Origin: an uncultured Prevotellaceae bacterium
GTDB lineage: Bacteria > Bacteroidota > Bacteroidia > Bacteroidales > Bacteroidaceae
Length of the DNA stretch: 64,000 nucleotides
Assembly: GCA_900315565.1 (NCBI GenBank)
Contig: OMZS01000003.1
Span: 103,043-167,042, forward strand
Reading direction: 5' to 3'
The notes under the pieces: generated by a model
Told to the model about the DNA's origin: nothing
The model's database searches: none
The model's input: only the letters and a program-made list of their open reading frames with translations
Shown here: positions 1 through 7,519 of the stretch, piece by piece
How the letters are laid out: the number at the start of each line of letters is the position of its first letter
Numbering within the stretch: the stretch's first letter is position 1
Position numbers and translations under genes: made by a program

Positions 1-485
1 AGCACCTTGGGCGAAGCGCCGGGCTGACCCGACGACGAGGTGACGTTCACACCGGCGGCCAAGCCCTTCAGGGCGTTGTCCATACGCACCGGCGTCTTGC
101 CGTTCAGGTCGTCGGCACTCACCTTGGCGATGGAGGCCGTCACCACGCTCTTTTTCTGAACGCCGTAGCCGATTACCACCACATCGTTGAGCAGCTGAGT
201 GTCATCGTTCAGCACGATGCGCATGTTGGCGGCTGCTTTTACTGTTTGCGACGTGTAGCCGATAAACGACACCGTCAGCCTGGTGCCGGGCTCCACGCTG
301 ATGGCAAATTTTCCGTCAACATCGGTGATTGCACCGTTCGACGTGCCTTCCTCAACAACAGAAGCGCCTATGATGGGCTCTCCTGTTGAATCAATCACAG
401 TACCCGTGAAACGTTGTTTCTGGGCAAAGGCCGCTACTGACAAGAACAATGTCAATAGCACAAATAAATACCTTTTCTGATTCAT
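1..485 (-). CDS. SusC/RagA-type TonB-dependent receptor, N-terminal part
   Basis: Only the first 161 or so residues are in the window; the gene continues past the left edge. The ATG at 485 begins a signal peptide ending in AAFAQ. A carboxypeptidase-regulatory-like beta domain follows (about residues 23-100, with GEPIIGASV and DGKFAISV). The stretch DVVVIGYGVQKKS then marks the entry to the plug domain, as in SusC proteins. The family imports oligosaccharides across the outer membrane with a SusD partner, which would lie outside the window. A TATCTTTG box about 57 bases upstream is the likely promoter. The substrate cannot be read from this part. The neighbouring CE6 esterase is divergent, so a shared polysaccharide locus is possible but unproven. 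Confidence 0.9.
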   Translation of the reverse strand, partial: MNQKRYLFVLLTLFLSVAAFAQKQRFTGTVIDSTGEPIIGASVVEEGTSNGAITDVDGKFAISVEPGTRLTVSFIGYTSQTVKAAANMRIVLNDDTQLLNDVVVIGYGVQKKSVVTASIAKVSADDLNGKTPVRMDNALKGLAAGVNVTSSSGQPGASPKV

Positions 486-541
486 ACTTTAGGTTTTTTT
501 GAATTATTAATGATATGATGTTCGTCAAAAAGTTTTCGGTG

Positions 542-549
542 CAAAGATA
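542..549 (-). promoter_or_regulatory. Bacteroidetes -7 box (TATCTTTG) for the susC-like gene
   Basis: The reverse complement of 542-549 matches TAnnTTTG and lies 57 bases before the ATG at 485, so the leader would be about 50 bases. Confidence 0.6.
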
Positions 550-1330
550 CATTAAATACATACTGGTGAAGTGTAGATATAGTTAAAAAGTGGATTCAAA
601 AATGTTTCATTTTCTTGTAACGCGCATAAAAACAGACAGTTGTCAATTTTGTATATAATCAAAAAAGTGGACGGAATATAGACGTGTAGAAAGTACATTT
701 TACCCCGATTTTGCCGTTTTTCAAAGTGTCTTTTCTACACTTCAAGATTTTTTTTGAGTGTTTTCCATTCGGCTTTTTCGGTCGAAAATCAGACAGTTTT
801 AAATCATTAAACCATTAAACCAAACAACCATTTCTCATTTTTGATTTTCATCTTTTTTTGATGAATAATTTTTATTTATATATATATAAATAAGTTTTTT
901 TACCCACCATTTGGTTTAAAGGTTTAATGGTTTAAAGGTTTTATTCTTACCGGTGGTAAAGGTACAATGAAACTAGATATTCACCCTTCGCTTGTGTACG
1001 CACAAATATCATCGTATCTGGTATTTACATATTCAGACGTGGTGTTTTTGTTGTCGCACGCGAGTTCTTCCCCTGATTCCCCCTTGAGAGAGGCCTCCTG
1101 CGGTTCTTCCTGTGCCTCAAATAGAGGCATCCATTCGTTTTCGGGAGAGTGGAGAGTGTGCAGGGTGGTCTCTTTTTGAGTGGAGAGAGCTCATGTAAAC
1201 CCATGAGAGCTGGTGAGTTGGAATGGGGTCTGTAATATCATGCAAATAGTCTTTGTAAAACTTTTTCATAAATTTCTCACAAGTGCCTTTTTTTCGTGCT
1301 TCAACTATTGCATGCCTGCAAATCCTTTTG
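550..1330. other. Long AT-rich intergenic region with TTAAACC inverted repeats
   Basis: I see no convincing gene here. The stretch is strongly AT-rich. It holds an inverted pair of simple repeats: a 13-base arm at 809-821 and its exact complement at 921-933, each inside a short TTAAACCA-type array. Short open frames here (for example 967-1179) look random in composition. Confidence 0.5.
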
Positions 1331-1338
1331 TAACTTTG
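1331..1338 (+). promoter_or_regulatory. -7 box (TAACTTTG) for the CE6-type esterase
   Basis: This matches TAnnTTTG and ends 41 bases before the ATG at 1380, giving a leader of about 35 bases. It also favours the 1380 start over an open-frame start at 1296, which would lie upstream of the promoter. Confidence 0.6.
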
Positions 1339-1379
1339 CACATAGAAAAAGCACCCCAACACTTAACACCCAACACCCA

Positions 1380-2501
1380 ATGAAAAAAATAATTTTTATT
1401 CTGATGACCATCATGAGTACACTTCAGTTGCAAGCACAAGACCAGAACTTCTGGATATTCCTCTGCTTCGGACAGTCGAACATGGCCGGGCAGGCACCCA
1501 TCGAGCAGCAAGACCTGACGGTTGGCGACCGCTATCTGAGCATGGCAACCACCGATGGCGGCGATGGCCGCAAGCTGGGCACCTGGCGCAAGGCCGTGCC
1601 GCCCCTCTGCCGCGCCGACGCCCATCTGGGCCCTGCCGACTGGTTTGGGCGCACGCTCGTCGATGTGGTGCCCGAGAATGTGCGCATCGGCATTGTGTCG
1701 GTGGCTGTAGAAGGCTGTCCTATTACCTTCTTCGACAAAGACCAGAACGCAGCCCTCATCGCCAAGGAGGAGCGCGACTGGATGAACGGAATCCTCGACC
1801 AGTACGGGCGCGACCCTTACCAGCGCCTGCTGGACATGGCCCGGATTGCCGCCAAGGACGGAGTGATAAAGGGCATTCTGCTGCATCAGGGCGAGACCGA
1901 TGCCTATAACGATGAATGGCGCAAGACGGTAAGGAAAATTTACCGCGACCTGCAACAGGAATTGCAGTTCGACTCTACGGCTGTGCCCCTGCTCGTGGGA
2001 GAGGTGGTGCGCGGCGAATATGGCGGCATCTGCGGCCATGCCAATCCTGCTATCAACGACATTGCCAATCATTATGCCAACACCTATGTGGTGTCGTCGG
2101 AAGGATGCATGCCCAGCGACGACAATCTGCATTTCAGTAGCGAGGGCTACCGCCAGCTGGGCCGTCATTATGCCCTGCGCTATCTGGAGGCCGCCCATCC
2201 TGCGTTGGCAGAAGTCTGCCGCCAGCAATTGGCTGCCGCCGGACTCGACAAGGTGAGTGTTGCCACGTCGAACCTCACCGTGAATACAAAGCGCTCGGGC
2301 ACCACGCTGAGCGTCACGGCGTCGGAACCTGTAGATAAGGTGGATGTGGTCAGCTTCTCGGGGCAGACCGTGAAGACCTTCACCCTCAACGGGAAGAAGG
2401 AATTCAATCTCTCATTAGAGCAGCTGCCCAAAGAAAAACTGGTGTTCGTGTTTCAGAATGCCAATGCAAAGGCGACTATCGACTTGATAATTGATAATTG
2501 A
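1380..2501 (+). CDS. Secreted SGNH/SASA esterase, carbohydrate esterase family 6-like
   Basis: 373 residues with a signal peptide ending LQLQAQ (residues 1-20). Block I of the SGNH fold is GQSNMAG (31-37, nucleophile Ser33). A HQGETDA block lies near residue 169, and the catalytic DxxH pair is DNLH (Asp248, His251). This matches the sialate O-acetylesterase/acetyl-xylan esterase family, which deacetylates polysaccharide or oligosaccharide substrates in the periplasm or at the cell surface. A C-terminal beta-rich tail (about 285-373) resembles the sorting or adhesion tails of Bacteroidetes secreted proteins. The last residues (LIIDN) are encoded by the intergenic repeat that starts at 2485, so the C terminus has been altered by repeat insertion. 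The true substrate is unknown. Confidence 0.85.
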   Translation: MKKIIFILMTIMSTLQLQAQDQNFWIFLCFGQSNMAGQAPIEQQDLTVGDRYLSMATTDGGDGRKLGTWRKAVPPLCRADAHLGPADWFGRTLVDVVPENVRIGIVSVAVEGCPITFFDKDQNAALIAKEERDWMNGILDQYGRDPYQRLLDMARIAAKDGVIKGILLHQGETDAYNDEWRKTVRKIYRDLQQELQFDSTAVPLLVGEVVRGEYGGICGHANPAINDIANHYANTYVVSSEGCMPSDDNLHFSSEGYRQLGRHYALRYLEAAHPALAEVCRQQLAAAGLDKVSVATSNLTVNTKRSGTTLSVTASEPVDKVDVVSFSGQTVKTFTLNGKKEFNLSLEQLPKEKLVFVFQNANAKATIDLIIDN

Positions 2502-2535
2502 CAATTGATAATTGACAATTGACAATTGATAATTG
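2485..2535. repeat. TTGATAATTGACAATTGATAATTG short repeat array
   Basis: Alternating TTGATAATTG and TTGACAATTG units. The array overlaps the last five codons of the CE6 gene. Similar arrays occur at 4775-4800, 19327-19362, 27420-27453 (inside pyrG) and 32672-32697. Confidence 0.75.
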
Positions 2536-2722
2536 AAAATAGTAAAATAGTAAAATGAATACAGCCATCATGAAGGCCAAGGCCATAGAAATGGGCATTC
2601 AGGGCGTGGCCACAGCCTCGGTTTGCAGCAGTTCGGCTCGCCGAAAATTCAAGAGAAGCTGGTAGAAACCCACTATATCAGATAATGGTTTTGTTAAGTA
2701 TTTTTTTCGCCCCACATAAGTT

Positions 2723-2986
2723 ATGTTAGAACATATTGCAAATTTCACGGCATGGCCCATACTCACCGGCATCTTGGTGGGCTACATAGCCAACCTCATC
2801 ATGAGCGGAGAGGGCAAGGGATGCTGCATGAACCTCATCATGGGTATCATTGGCAGCTATGCAGGCACCTTCATCAGCTATCTGCTGCACATCGAGCTGC
2901 TCGGCAGGGGCTATCTTACCAACTTCGTGTTTTGTGTCGTCGGCGCGGTTACAGTCATGTGGATTTGGAGAAAGCTGTTCGATTGA
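2723..2986 (+). CDS. GlsB/YeaQ/YmgE family small membrane protein
   Basis: 87 residues with three hydrophobic segments (about 10-28, 34-56 and 64-83) and glycine-rich turns. The pattern GILVGYIANLIMSGEGKG followed by NLIMGIIGSYAGTF is typical of the transglycosylase-associated/stress-response membrane family. Proteins of this family sit in the inner membrane and are often stress-induced; the biochemical role is unclear. The length is normal for the family. The next gene, 33 bases downstream on the same strand, is also a small membrane protein, so they may be co-transcribed. Confidence 0.8.
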   Translation: MLEHIANFTAWPILTGILVGYIANLIMSGEGKGCCMNLIMGIIGSYAGTFISYLLHIELLGRGYLTNFVFCVVGAVTVMWIWRKLFD

Positions 2987-3019
2987 ACTATGTAAGATTT
3001 TTTACCAAAAGAATAGGAA

Positions 3020-3289
3020 ATGACGTCAAATCTGTTTTACTGCTGTCTGATAGTTCTCAATATTATTACCTTCGTGGTGTATGGCATCGACAAGTGGAAA
3101 GCCATGAAGGGGCGCTGGCGCATCTCTGAGTTCACCTTGCTGCTGCTTGCCGTCATCGGGGGCAGCATCGGCGCTTTGCTCGGTATGAGGGTATGGCATC
3201 ACAAAACCAAGCACTTGAAGTTCAAGTATGGAGTGCCACTTATCCTGTTGGCACAGCTGGCACTCCTTTACTTTTTTCAGTATAACTAA
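3020..3289 (+). CDS. DUF1294 family membrane protein
   Basis: 89 residues with three predicted membrane helices. The family signature is visible: NIITFVVYGIDKWKA near the N terminus, RISEFTLLLLAVIGGSIGALLGMRVWHHKTKH in the middle in two pieces, and a final hydrophobic helix. DUF1294 proteins are inner membrane proteins of unknown function and are sometimes fused to cold-shock domains; there is no fusion here. The gene follows the GlsB-like gene closely. Confidence 0.85.
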   Translation: MTSNLFYCCLIVLNIITFVVYGIDKWKAMKGRWRISEFTLLLLAVIGGSIGALLGMRVWHHKTKHLKFKYGVPLILLAQLALLYFFQYN

Positions 3290-3307
3290 TACAACATTCA
3301 CCGGGTA

Positions 3308-3463
3308 GGAGTTATCTGTAGTTATCGGAAATTTACAGGCTTTTAGCCTGTGGAGTTAGCGGACAATAGCTTCTTTGACGTTGACACTAACGTTAACTAT
3401 TGTCCGTTAACTTCACGAGCCGTAGGCTCCATAATTGCCGTTAACTCCTATTGACTCCCTGCA
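3308..3463. repeat. GTTATCGG / GTCCGTTAACTTCACGAGCC repeat, copy 1
   Basis: This stretch mixes GTTATCGG-like units with a conserved core: TATTGTCCGTTAACTTCACG, then an imperfect hairpin, then GTTAACTCCT and CTCCCTGCA. Related copies flank asnB (32475-32656 and 34433-34587), and a degenerate tail lies near 37495-37550. It occupies the gap between DUF1294 and the sulfur cluster. Confidence 0.65.
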
Positions 3464-3476
3464 CAGTGTTCCTTAA

Positions 3477-3875
3477 TCAGAGGTGTACCTCTTTTTCGAG
3501 CACCTCGCCACCTCTGATTTTGAAGGAATTCAGATGTACTCCCTCATGGAGTGAGAGGATGGCATATCGAATGGTGGGGTCGTTGGCCAGTCGCAGGTCT
3601 TCTTGCGAGGGGCGCGAGGGCGACGCAGGATGGCTGTGCCAGTTGGCGAGTATCTTCAGCCCTTTCTGGCGGGCGTATCTGAGGGCAGCAAACTGGTCTT
3701 TGGGGGCAAAGGAGAAATGCTCTGGTGAGTGGTCGATGTTCTCCATCGGGTAATGCTCCGTCACCTCGTCGCCCTCGTCCATGCTTATGCCCAGCAGGTA
3801 GCCGCACGATTCGTTGGGTGCGTCGTTCCGCGCCTGGTTAATCAATTCGTCAATGATATTCTGTGGTATCTTCAT
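3477..3875 (-). CDS. JAMM/Mov34-type metalloprotease for a sulfur carrier (HcyD/QbsD-like)
   Basis: 132 residues from the ATG at 3875. All zinc-site elements of the JAMM fold are visible: Glu22, then HSHP at 80-83 (His80, His82), Ser90 and Asp93. Small bacterial JAMM proteases of this type remove C-terminal residues after the Gly-Gly of ubiquitin-like sulfur carriers. That fits the context: the operon also encodes a carrier ending GGG-CE and a ThiF-like enzyme. In Wolinella the equivalent trio (HcyD, HcyF, HcyS) feeds MetY. The gene is the third of the leftward operon, after the carrier and the activating enzyme. An open frame extending upstream to 3920 is mostly intergenic repeat, so the later start is preferred. 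Confidence 0.85.
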   Translation of the reverse strand: MKIPQNIIDELINQARNDAPNESCGYLLGISMDEGDEVTEHYPMENIDHSPEHFSFAPKDQFAALRYARQKGLKILANWHSHPASPSRPSQEDLRLANDPTIRYAILSLHEGVHLNSFKIRGGEVLEKEVHL

Positions 3876-3951
3876 CTTTTTTAATTCATAATTTAGAATG
3901 CATAATGCATAATCATTCAAGTTTTGGCAGTAATATATTATGCATTATAAT

Positions 3952-4764
3952 TTATGCTTTGTGCTTAAGGTCGCAGGCGGCCTGCGCATAGTCAATCAGG
4001 TGGTCGATGGTAGGATGGCTGCCACAGATGGCGCACGAGTCGCGATGTTTCACAGCCACGGTGCGGAACTGCATGGTCTTGGCTTCGAAGGTGAGCAGAC
4101 GGTTGGTGAGCAGCTCACCCACGCCCGTGAAGTATTTCAGCGTCTCTGCCGCCTGAATGGTGCCCAGCATACCGGCAATGGCTCCCAGCACACCTGCCTG
4201 CGAACACGTGGGCACAGCACCTGCGGGGGGCGGCTCCTTGAACATGCAGCGGTAGCAGGCCGTTCCTGGCAAGTGGGTAAAGGTCTGACCGTTGAACCGC
4301 AGAATGCCTCCATGCGAGAAAGGCTTGCCCGCCATCACACAGGCATCGTTGATAAGGAATTTCACGGGGAAGTTGTCCGTTCCATCCACGATGAAGTCAT
4401 ACTCTTTGATGATATCCAACGCGTTCGAAGAGTCGAGAAACTCGTAATAAGTGTCAACCTTCACGTCAGGGTTGATGGCCTGTATTTTCTCCTTGGCACT
4501 CTGCACTTTCGGCACCCCCACGTCTTTTGTGAAGTGAATCACTTGGCGTTGTAGGTTCGAGAGATCTACCACGTCCGCATCAACAATGCCAATGGTGCCT
4601 ATGCCAGCCGCAGCAAGATAGAGCGAAACCGGGGCACCCAGTCCTCCAGCACCTACCACGAGCACCCGCGCGTTCATTATTTTCTCTTGTCCCTCCACGC
4701 CTACATCTTGCAACAAGATGTGTCGCGAATAGCGCTGTATCTGTTCTTCTGTAAAATCTATCAT
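3952..4764 (-). CDS. ThiF/MoeB/HesA-family sulfur-carrier adenylyltransferase (HcyF-like)
   Basis: 270 residues from the ATG at 4764. The nucleotide-binding loop GAGGLG is at 38-43. The family signature RYSRHILLQDVG is near the start, and DGTDNFPVKFLIND covers the adenylation site. CYRCMF and CAIC form the two CxxC pairs of the zinc site. Such enzymes adenylate the C-terminal glycine of a ThiS/MoaD-like carrier so that it can accept sulfur. There is no C-terminal rhodanese domain, so sulfur must arrive from another protein; the TusA, DsrE and desulfurase proteins encoded divergently are obvious candidates. It sits between the carrier and JAMM genes in one operon. A thiamine or molybdopterin role cannot be excluded from sequence alone, but no other thi or moa gene is nearby. 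Confidence 0.85.
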   Translation of the reverse strand: MIDFTEEQIQRYSRHILLQDVGVEGQEKIMNARVLVVGAGGLGAPVSLYLAAAGIGTIGIVDADVVDLSNLQRQVIHFTKDVGVPKVQSAKEKIQAINPDVKVDTYYEFLDSSNALDIIKEYDFIVDGTDNFPVKFLINDACVMAGKPFSHGGILRFNGQTFTHLPGTACYRCMFKEPPPAGAVPTCSQAGVLGAIAGMLGTIQAAETLKYFTGVGELLTNRLLTFEAKTMQFRTVAVKHRDSCAICGSHPTIDHLIDYAQAACDLKHKA

Positions 4765-4774
4765 AATAGAATCC

Positions 4775-4800
4775 TCAATTATCAATTGTCAATTATCAAT
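4775..4800. repeat. TTATCAATTGTCAATTATCAAT array
   Basis: A short copy of the TTGATAATTGACAATTG repeat, lying between the carrier and the activating-enzyme genes of the leftward operon. Confidence 0.6.
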
Positions 4801-5012
4801 CATTCACAACCGCCTCCCATGAAATAGAGGAAATCTACCTTGTCGCCTTCTTTCAGTTCGATACTGTCCCAGTCTTCGCGCTCGGCAAACTCCTCGTTCA
4901 CCTGTACGCTGACCATCTCTGGGTTTTCTACCAGCAACAGCTTTATCAGCTTGCTCACGTTCAGAGGAAGCTCCACCTCCTGCACGTCGCCATTTACATA
5001 AATCTTTGCCAT
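4800..5012 (-). CDS. ThiS/MoaD-like sulfur carrier with C-terminal extension (HcyS-like)
   Basis: 70 residues from the ATG at 5012, with the beta-grasp pattern of ThiS (MAKIYVNGDVQEV at the start, LKEGDKVDFLYFMGGG near the end). The chain ends GGG-Cys69-Glu70 rather than Gly-Gly, so a peptidase must trim it before adenylation and thiocarboxylation. This matches the QbsE and HcyS carriers, whose JAMM peptidases are encoded beside them, as here. It is the first gene of the leftward operon and shares a divergent promoter region with the encapsulin operon. The reading frame continues upstream, but the likely transcription start lies near 5037, inside that extension. Confidence 0.85.
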   Translation of the reverse strand: MAKIYVNGDVQEVELPLNVSKLIKLLLVENPEMVSVQVNEEFAEREDWDSIELKEGDKVDFLYFMGGGCE

Positions 5013-5043
5013 AATGTGTTTTTTTTGAGTTTGAATCACGCTG

Positions 5044-5051
5044 CAAAGGTA
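5044..5051 (-). promoter_or_regulatory. -7 box (TACCTTTG) of the leftward sulfur-carrier operon
   Basis: The reverse complement matches TAnnTTTG. It is 32 bases before the ATG at 5012. Confidence 0.65.
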
Positions 5052-5159
5052 CGATGATTCTCCGGGGAGCACAATCCCACAGACATGGTAAATCGCATAC
5101 CACAATAAAGGTATGCAGAATGCCATAAATAGGCGATTGTGGGAGTGCGGATTTCGACG

Positions 5160-5167
5160 TAACTTTG
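5160..5167 (+). promoter_or_regulatory. -7 box (TAACTTTG) of the rightward encapsulin operon
   Basis: This matches TAnnTTTG, 27 bases before the ATG at 5194. With the box at 5044-5051 it forms a compact divergent promoter pair about 110 bases apart, consistent with joint control of both sulfur operons. Confidence 0.65.
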
Positions 5168-5193
5168 CACCCAGACTCAAACATTATGGAATT

Positions 5194-5673
5194 ATGGCAG
5201 AAACAAAGAAACTAAGTATCATCGCCTTTAGTGGCGATTTCGACAAACTGACGGCTGTATTTACATTAGGTACGGGCGCGGCTGCAGTAGGCTACGAAGT
5301 GAACATCTTTTTCACCTTCTGGGGCCTCGACGCCATCAAGCAGAAGCAGGGGCGCGCCTTCGTGGGCGGCAACTGGCTGACGAAATTCTTTGGCTACATG
5401 ATGGGCGGACTGAAAGTGACACCCACGAGCCGCTTCAATTTCTTCGGCATTGGCCCCAAAATTTTCCGCTATCTGATGCGCAAGAACAATGTGGCAACCC
5501 TCGAAGAACTTGTAGAGGCTGCCAAAGCCCTCGGCATCAAACTCTACGCCTGCGAAATGGCCATGCATGTGCTGGGCTTGAAGAAGGAGGACTTTATACC
5601 CGAGGTGAAGGATGTGCTCGGCGTGGCGTCGTTCCTCAACCTTAGCGAAGGCGGACAAACCCTGTTTATTTGA
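5194..5673 (+). CDS. DsrE-family sulfur-relay protein
   Basis: 159 residues. The opening KKLSIIAFSGDFDKLTAVF and the Cys120 context (LYACEMAMHVLGLKKEDF) match DsrE/DsrF/DsrH-like proteins that carry persulfide sulfur on a conserved cysteine. The start at 5194 lies just downstream of the TAACTTTG box; an overlapping ATG at 5186 is out of frame. It is the first gene of the rightward operon, followed by a TusA-like protein. DsrE and TusA homologues are known to hand sulfur to each other, so this pair probably connects the desulfurase to the carrier encoded divergently. The glycine-rich and aromatic middle (about residues 57-95) suggests the membrane-linked DsrE2-like branch. Confidence 0.8.
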   Translation: MAETKKLSIIAFSGDFDKLTAVFTLGTGAAAVGYEVNIFFTFWGLDAIKQKQGRAFVGGNWLTKFFGYMMGGLKVTPTSRFNFFGIGPKIFRYLMRKNNVATLEELVEAAKALGIKLYACEMAMHVLGLKKEDFIPEVKDVLGVASFLNLSEGGQTLFI

Positions 5674-5749
5674 CAATTTGATAATTTCACAATTTCACAA
5701 TTATACAATTTTACAATTTCACAATTTTTTCAAATTTACAATTTTCCCA
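5674..5749. repeat. ACAATTTCACAATT short repeat array
   Basis: About eight imperfect units of the (A)CAATTT(C)A type fill the whole gap between the DsrE and TusA genes. The same kind of array precedes carA at 29455-29512. Confidence 0.65.
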
Positions 5750-5971
5750 ATGAAAAAAGTATTAGACATAACGAAGGAACACTGCCCGATGACTTTCGTG
5801 AAAACCAAGATAGAGCTTTCTAAGCTCCAGCCGGGCGACATTCTCGAAGTGCTGCTTGCTGAGGGCGAACCGCTCGACAACGTGCCACGCAATGCCAAAG
5901 AGCAGGGATATAACGTCCTCGCTGTAGAGCATGTAGAGGGCACAACGCATAAAGTAACTATTAAAAAGTAA
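5750..5971 (+). CDS. tusA: TusA-like sulfurtransferase
   Basis: 73 residues, the usual size of the family. The sulfur-binding cysteine is Cys12 in HCPMTFVKTKIELSKL, where the common CPxP motif appears as CPMT. The GDILEVLLAEGEPLDNVPRNAKEQGY core matches TusA in two halves. TusA takes persulfide from cysteine desulfurases and passes it on. Here it lies between a DsrE-like protein and an encapsulin with its desulfurase, so it is the obvious soluble relay out of the compartment. The start at 5750 is the first Met after the repeat array; upstream in-frame codons are repeat-derived. Confidence 0.85.
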   Translation: MKKVLDITKEHCPMTFVKTKIELSKLQPGDILEVLLAEGEPLDNVPRNAKEQGYNVLAVEHVEGTTHKVTIKK

Positions 5972-6005
5972 ATAAACAATATAAACATTAAAAACTTAAA
6001 CGATT

Positions 6006-7445
6006 ATGGCAGATTCAAATCTTCAGCGCAGTGTGACCACTGCCACCGCCAGAAGACTGGCAACCACCACCAAGACAGCCCCGCAGATGGGCTCCATCAC
6101 CCCACGTTTGCTCCTGAAACTCCTGCCCTGGGTGCAGGTCAGCGGCGGTACCTTCCGCGTGAATCGCACGAAAGTTGAACTGAGAAAAAACGACCGCCTG
6201 CCCATTCAGTATGCTAATGGTGTTCCTTCGTTTACAGCCAAGAGCCTGAAGGCCATTCCGCTCTTTTCTGAGTTCGACGACGAGATACTGCATCGCCTGG
6301 TGAGCTCGTTTGAAACAAAAGAGGTGGATGTGGACGAGCTGTTCGTAGAGGAGGGCAAGGACAAGCAGCGGTTCTTCATCGTGGCCAGTGGACAGGCAGA
6401 GGTCATCAGCAAAGGTCCTCATGGCGAGGACTTACGGATTGCCTTGCTGGGCGACGGTGAGTATTTCGGCGAGGCCGACCTGCTCGATGAGCAGGAATCC
6501 ACCGTTTCTGTACGTGCCATCACGCCAACGGTATTCCTTGGACTGAAACTGAAAGAACTGATTAAGTTTATCAAGGAGGTGCCCGACTTCCGTGAGACAT
6601 TCAACAAGGCTGTTGACAAGCAGCTGCGCCTGAAGGCATCGGTAAACGACAACGGCGAGAAGCACATCGACCTGGTCTCTGGCCATGAGGAGGACAACAT
6701 CATTCCGGAGACCTACATCGACTATGAGGAGAACCCCACGGAGTATTCGCTCAACACACTCCAGACCGTGGTGCGTGTGCATACTCGTGTGAGCGACCTC
6801 TACAACAACCCCTACAACCAGCTGGAGGAACAGCTGCGGTTGTCCATCGAGAGCATCAAGGAGCGCCAGGAGTGGGAACTCATCAACAACAAGAAGTTTG
6901 GCTTGCTGGCTGCCGCCAATCCCGCCTACCGCATCACCACACGCTACGGTGCGCCCACGCCCGACGACCTCGACGAGCTGCTGTCGCTGGTGTGGAAGGA
7001 GCCGGCCTTCTTCATCGCCAACCCTCGGGCCATTGCTGCCTTTGAGCGCGAATGCACATGGCGCGGCGTACCTCCTGTAACCACCGACCTCTTTGGCACG
7101 AAGGTCATTCTGTGGCGCGGTGTGCCTCTGATTCCATCCGACAAGGTCGAGGTAGAGGGACAGTACCTCACGGGCCGCGGCGTAGGCACCACAAAGATTA
7201 TCCTCGTGCGCGTAGGCGAGAAAAACCAGGGCGTGGTGGGGCTGCACCAGAGCGGTATTCCTGGCGAGATAGCACCCTCGCTCTCTGCCCGACTGATGGG
7301 ACTCGACAAATTCGGCGTAGCCTCCTATCTGCTTACCAAATACTTCTCGCTGGCCTCGCTCACCGACGATGCCATTGCTGTGCTCGAAAATGTAGAGGTG
7401 GGTTATTATCACGACTATCAGCACCGAAACAAAGTTGAGAAATAA
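6006..7445 (+). CDS. Family 2B encapsulin shell protein with internal cNMP-binding domain
   Basis: 479 residues. The N-terminal arm carries the family 2 signature (ARRLATTTKTAPQMGSITPR, about residues 16-35, then LLLKLLPWVQVSGGTFRV). A cyclic-nucleotide-binding domain follows (about 75-195, with FIVASGQAEVI and GEYFGEADLLDE). The HK97-like shell core fills the rest, with WELINNKKFGLLAAANP and ITTRYGAPTPDDLDELLSL, ending near LTKYFSLASLTDDAIAVLENVEV. This layout defines family 2B encapsulins, which self-assemble into protein compartments. The next gene encodes a desulfurase with a long extra N terminus, the typical cargo. The Arg of the canonical phosphate-binding cassette (RxA) is not at the expected place, where the sequence reads EQESTVSVRA, so ligand binding is uncertain. 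Confidence 0.88.
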   Translation: MADSNLQRSVTTATARRLATTTKTAPQMGSITPRLLLKLLPWVQVSGGTFRVNRTKVELRKNDRLPIQYANGVPSFTAKSLKAIPLFSEFDDEILHRLVSSFETKEVDVDELFVEEGKDKQRFFIVASGQAEVISKGPHGEDLRIALLGDGEYFGEADLLDEQESTVSVRAITPTVFLGLKLKELIKFIKEVPDFRETFNKAVDKQLRLKASVNDNGEKHIDLVSGHEEDNIIPETYIDYEENPTEYSLNTLQTVVRVHTRVSDLYNNPYNQLEEQLRLSIESIKERQEWELINNKKFGLLAAANPAYRITTRYGAPTPDDLDELLSLVWKEPAFFIANPRAIAAFERECTWRGVPPVTTDLFGTKVILWRGVPLIPSDKVEVEGQYLTGRGVGTTKIILVRVGEKNQGVVGLHQSGIPGEIAPSLSARLMGLDKFGVASYLLTKYFSLASLTDDAIAVLENVEVGYYHDYQHRNKVEK

Positions 7446-7467
7446 CAAGATGAGAAAAAAACAATAA

Positions 7468-7518
7468 ATTTCGAATCATTTTATTTCGAATCATCTCTTA
7501 AACTTCGAATCATCTCTT
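7468..7518. repeat. TTCGAATCATCTCTTA direct repeats upstream of the desulfurase
   Basis: Three imperfect copies of TTCGAATCATCTCTT at about 7470, 7485 and 7504 fill the gap between encapsulin and desulfurase and end at the start codon. They could affect translation of the cargo relative to the shell, or be neutral intergenic repeats. Confidence 0.6.
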
Positions 7519-7519
7519 T

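Noticed and set aside
1305-2228. Long minus-strand open frame of 307 codons opposite the CE6 gene
   Set aside because: The plus-strand frame has a signal peptide and catalytic motifs. The opposite frame has the composition of a GC-rich shadow.
2555-2690. Short frame MNTAIMKAKAIEMGIQGVAT and following sequence, perhaps a gene remnant
   Set aside because: It is only about 35 codons before a stop. The next part would need a frame change, and I cannot name a family. It may be a relic, but support is too weak to list.
4800-5012. Thiamine-pathway ThiS as the identity of the carrier
   Set aside because: The C-terminal Cys-Glu after the glycines, the JAMM gene and the absence of other thi genes favour the HcyS/QbsE type.
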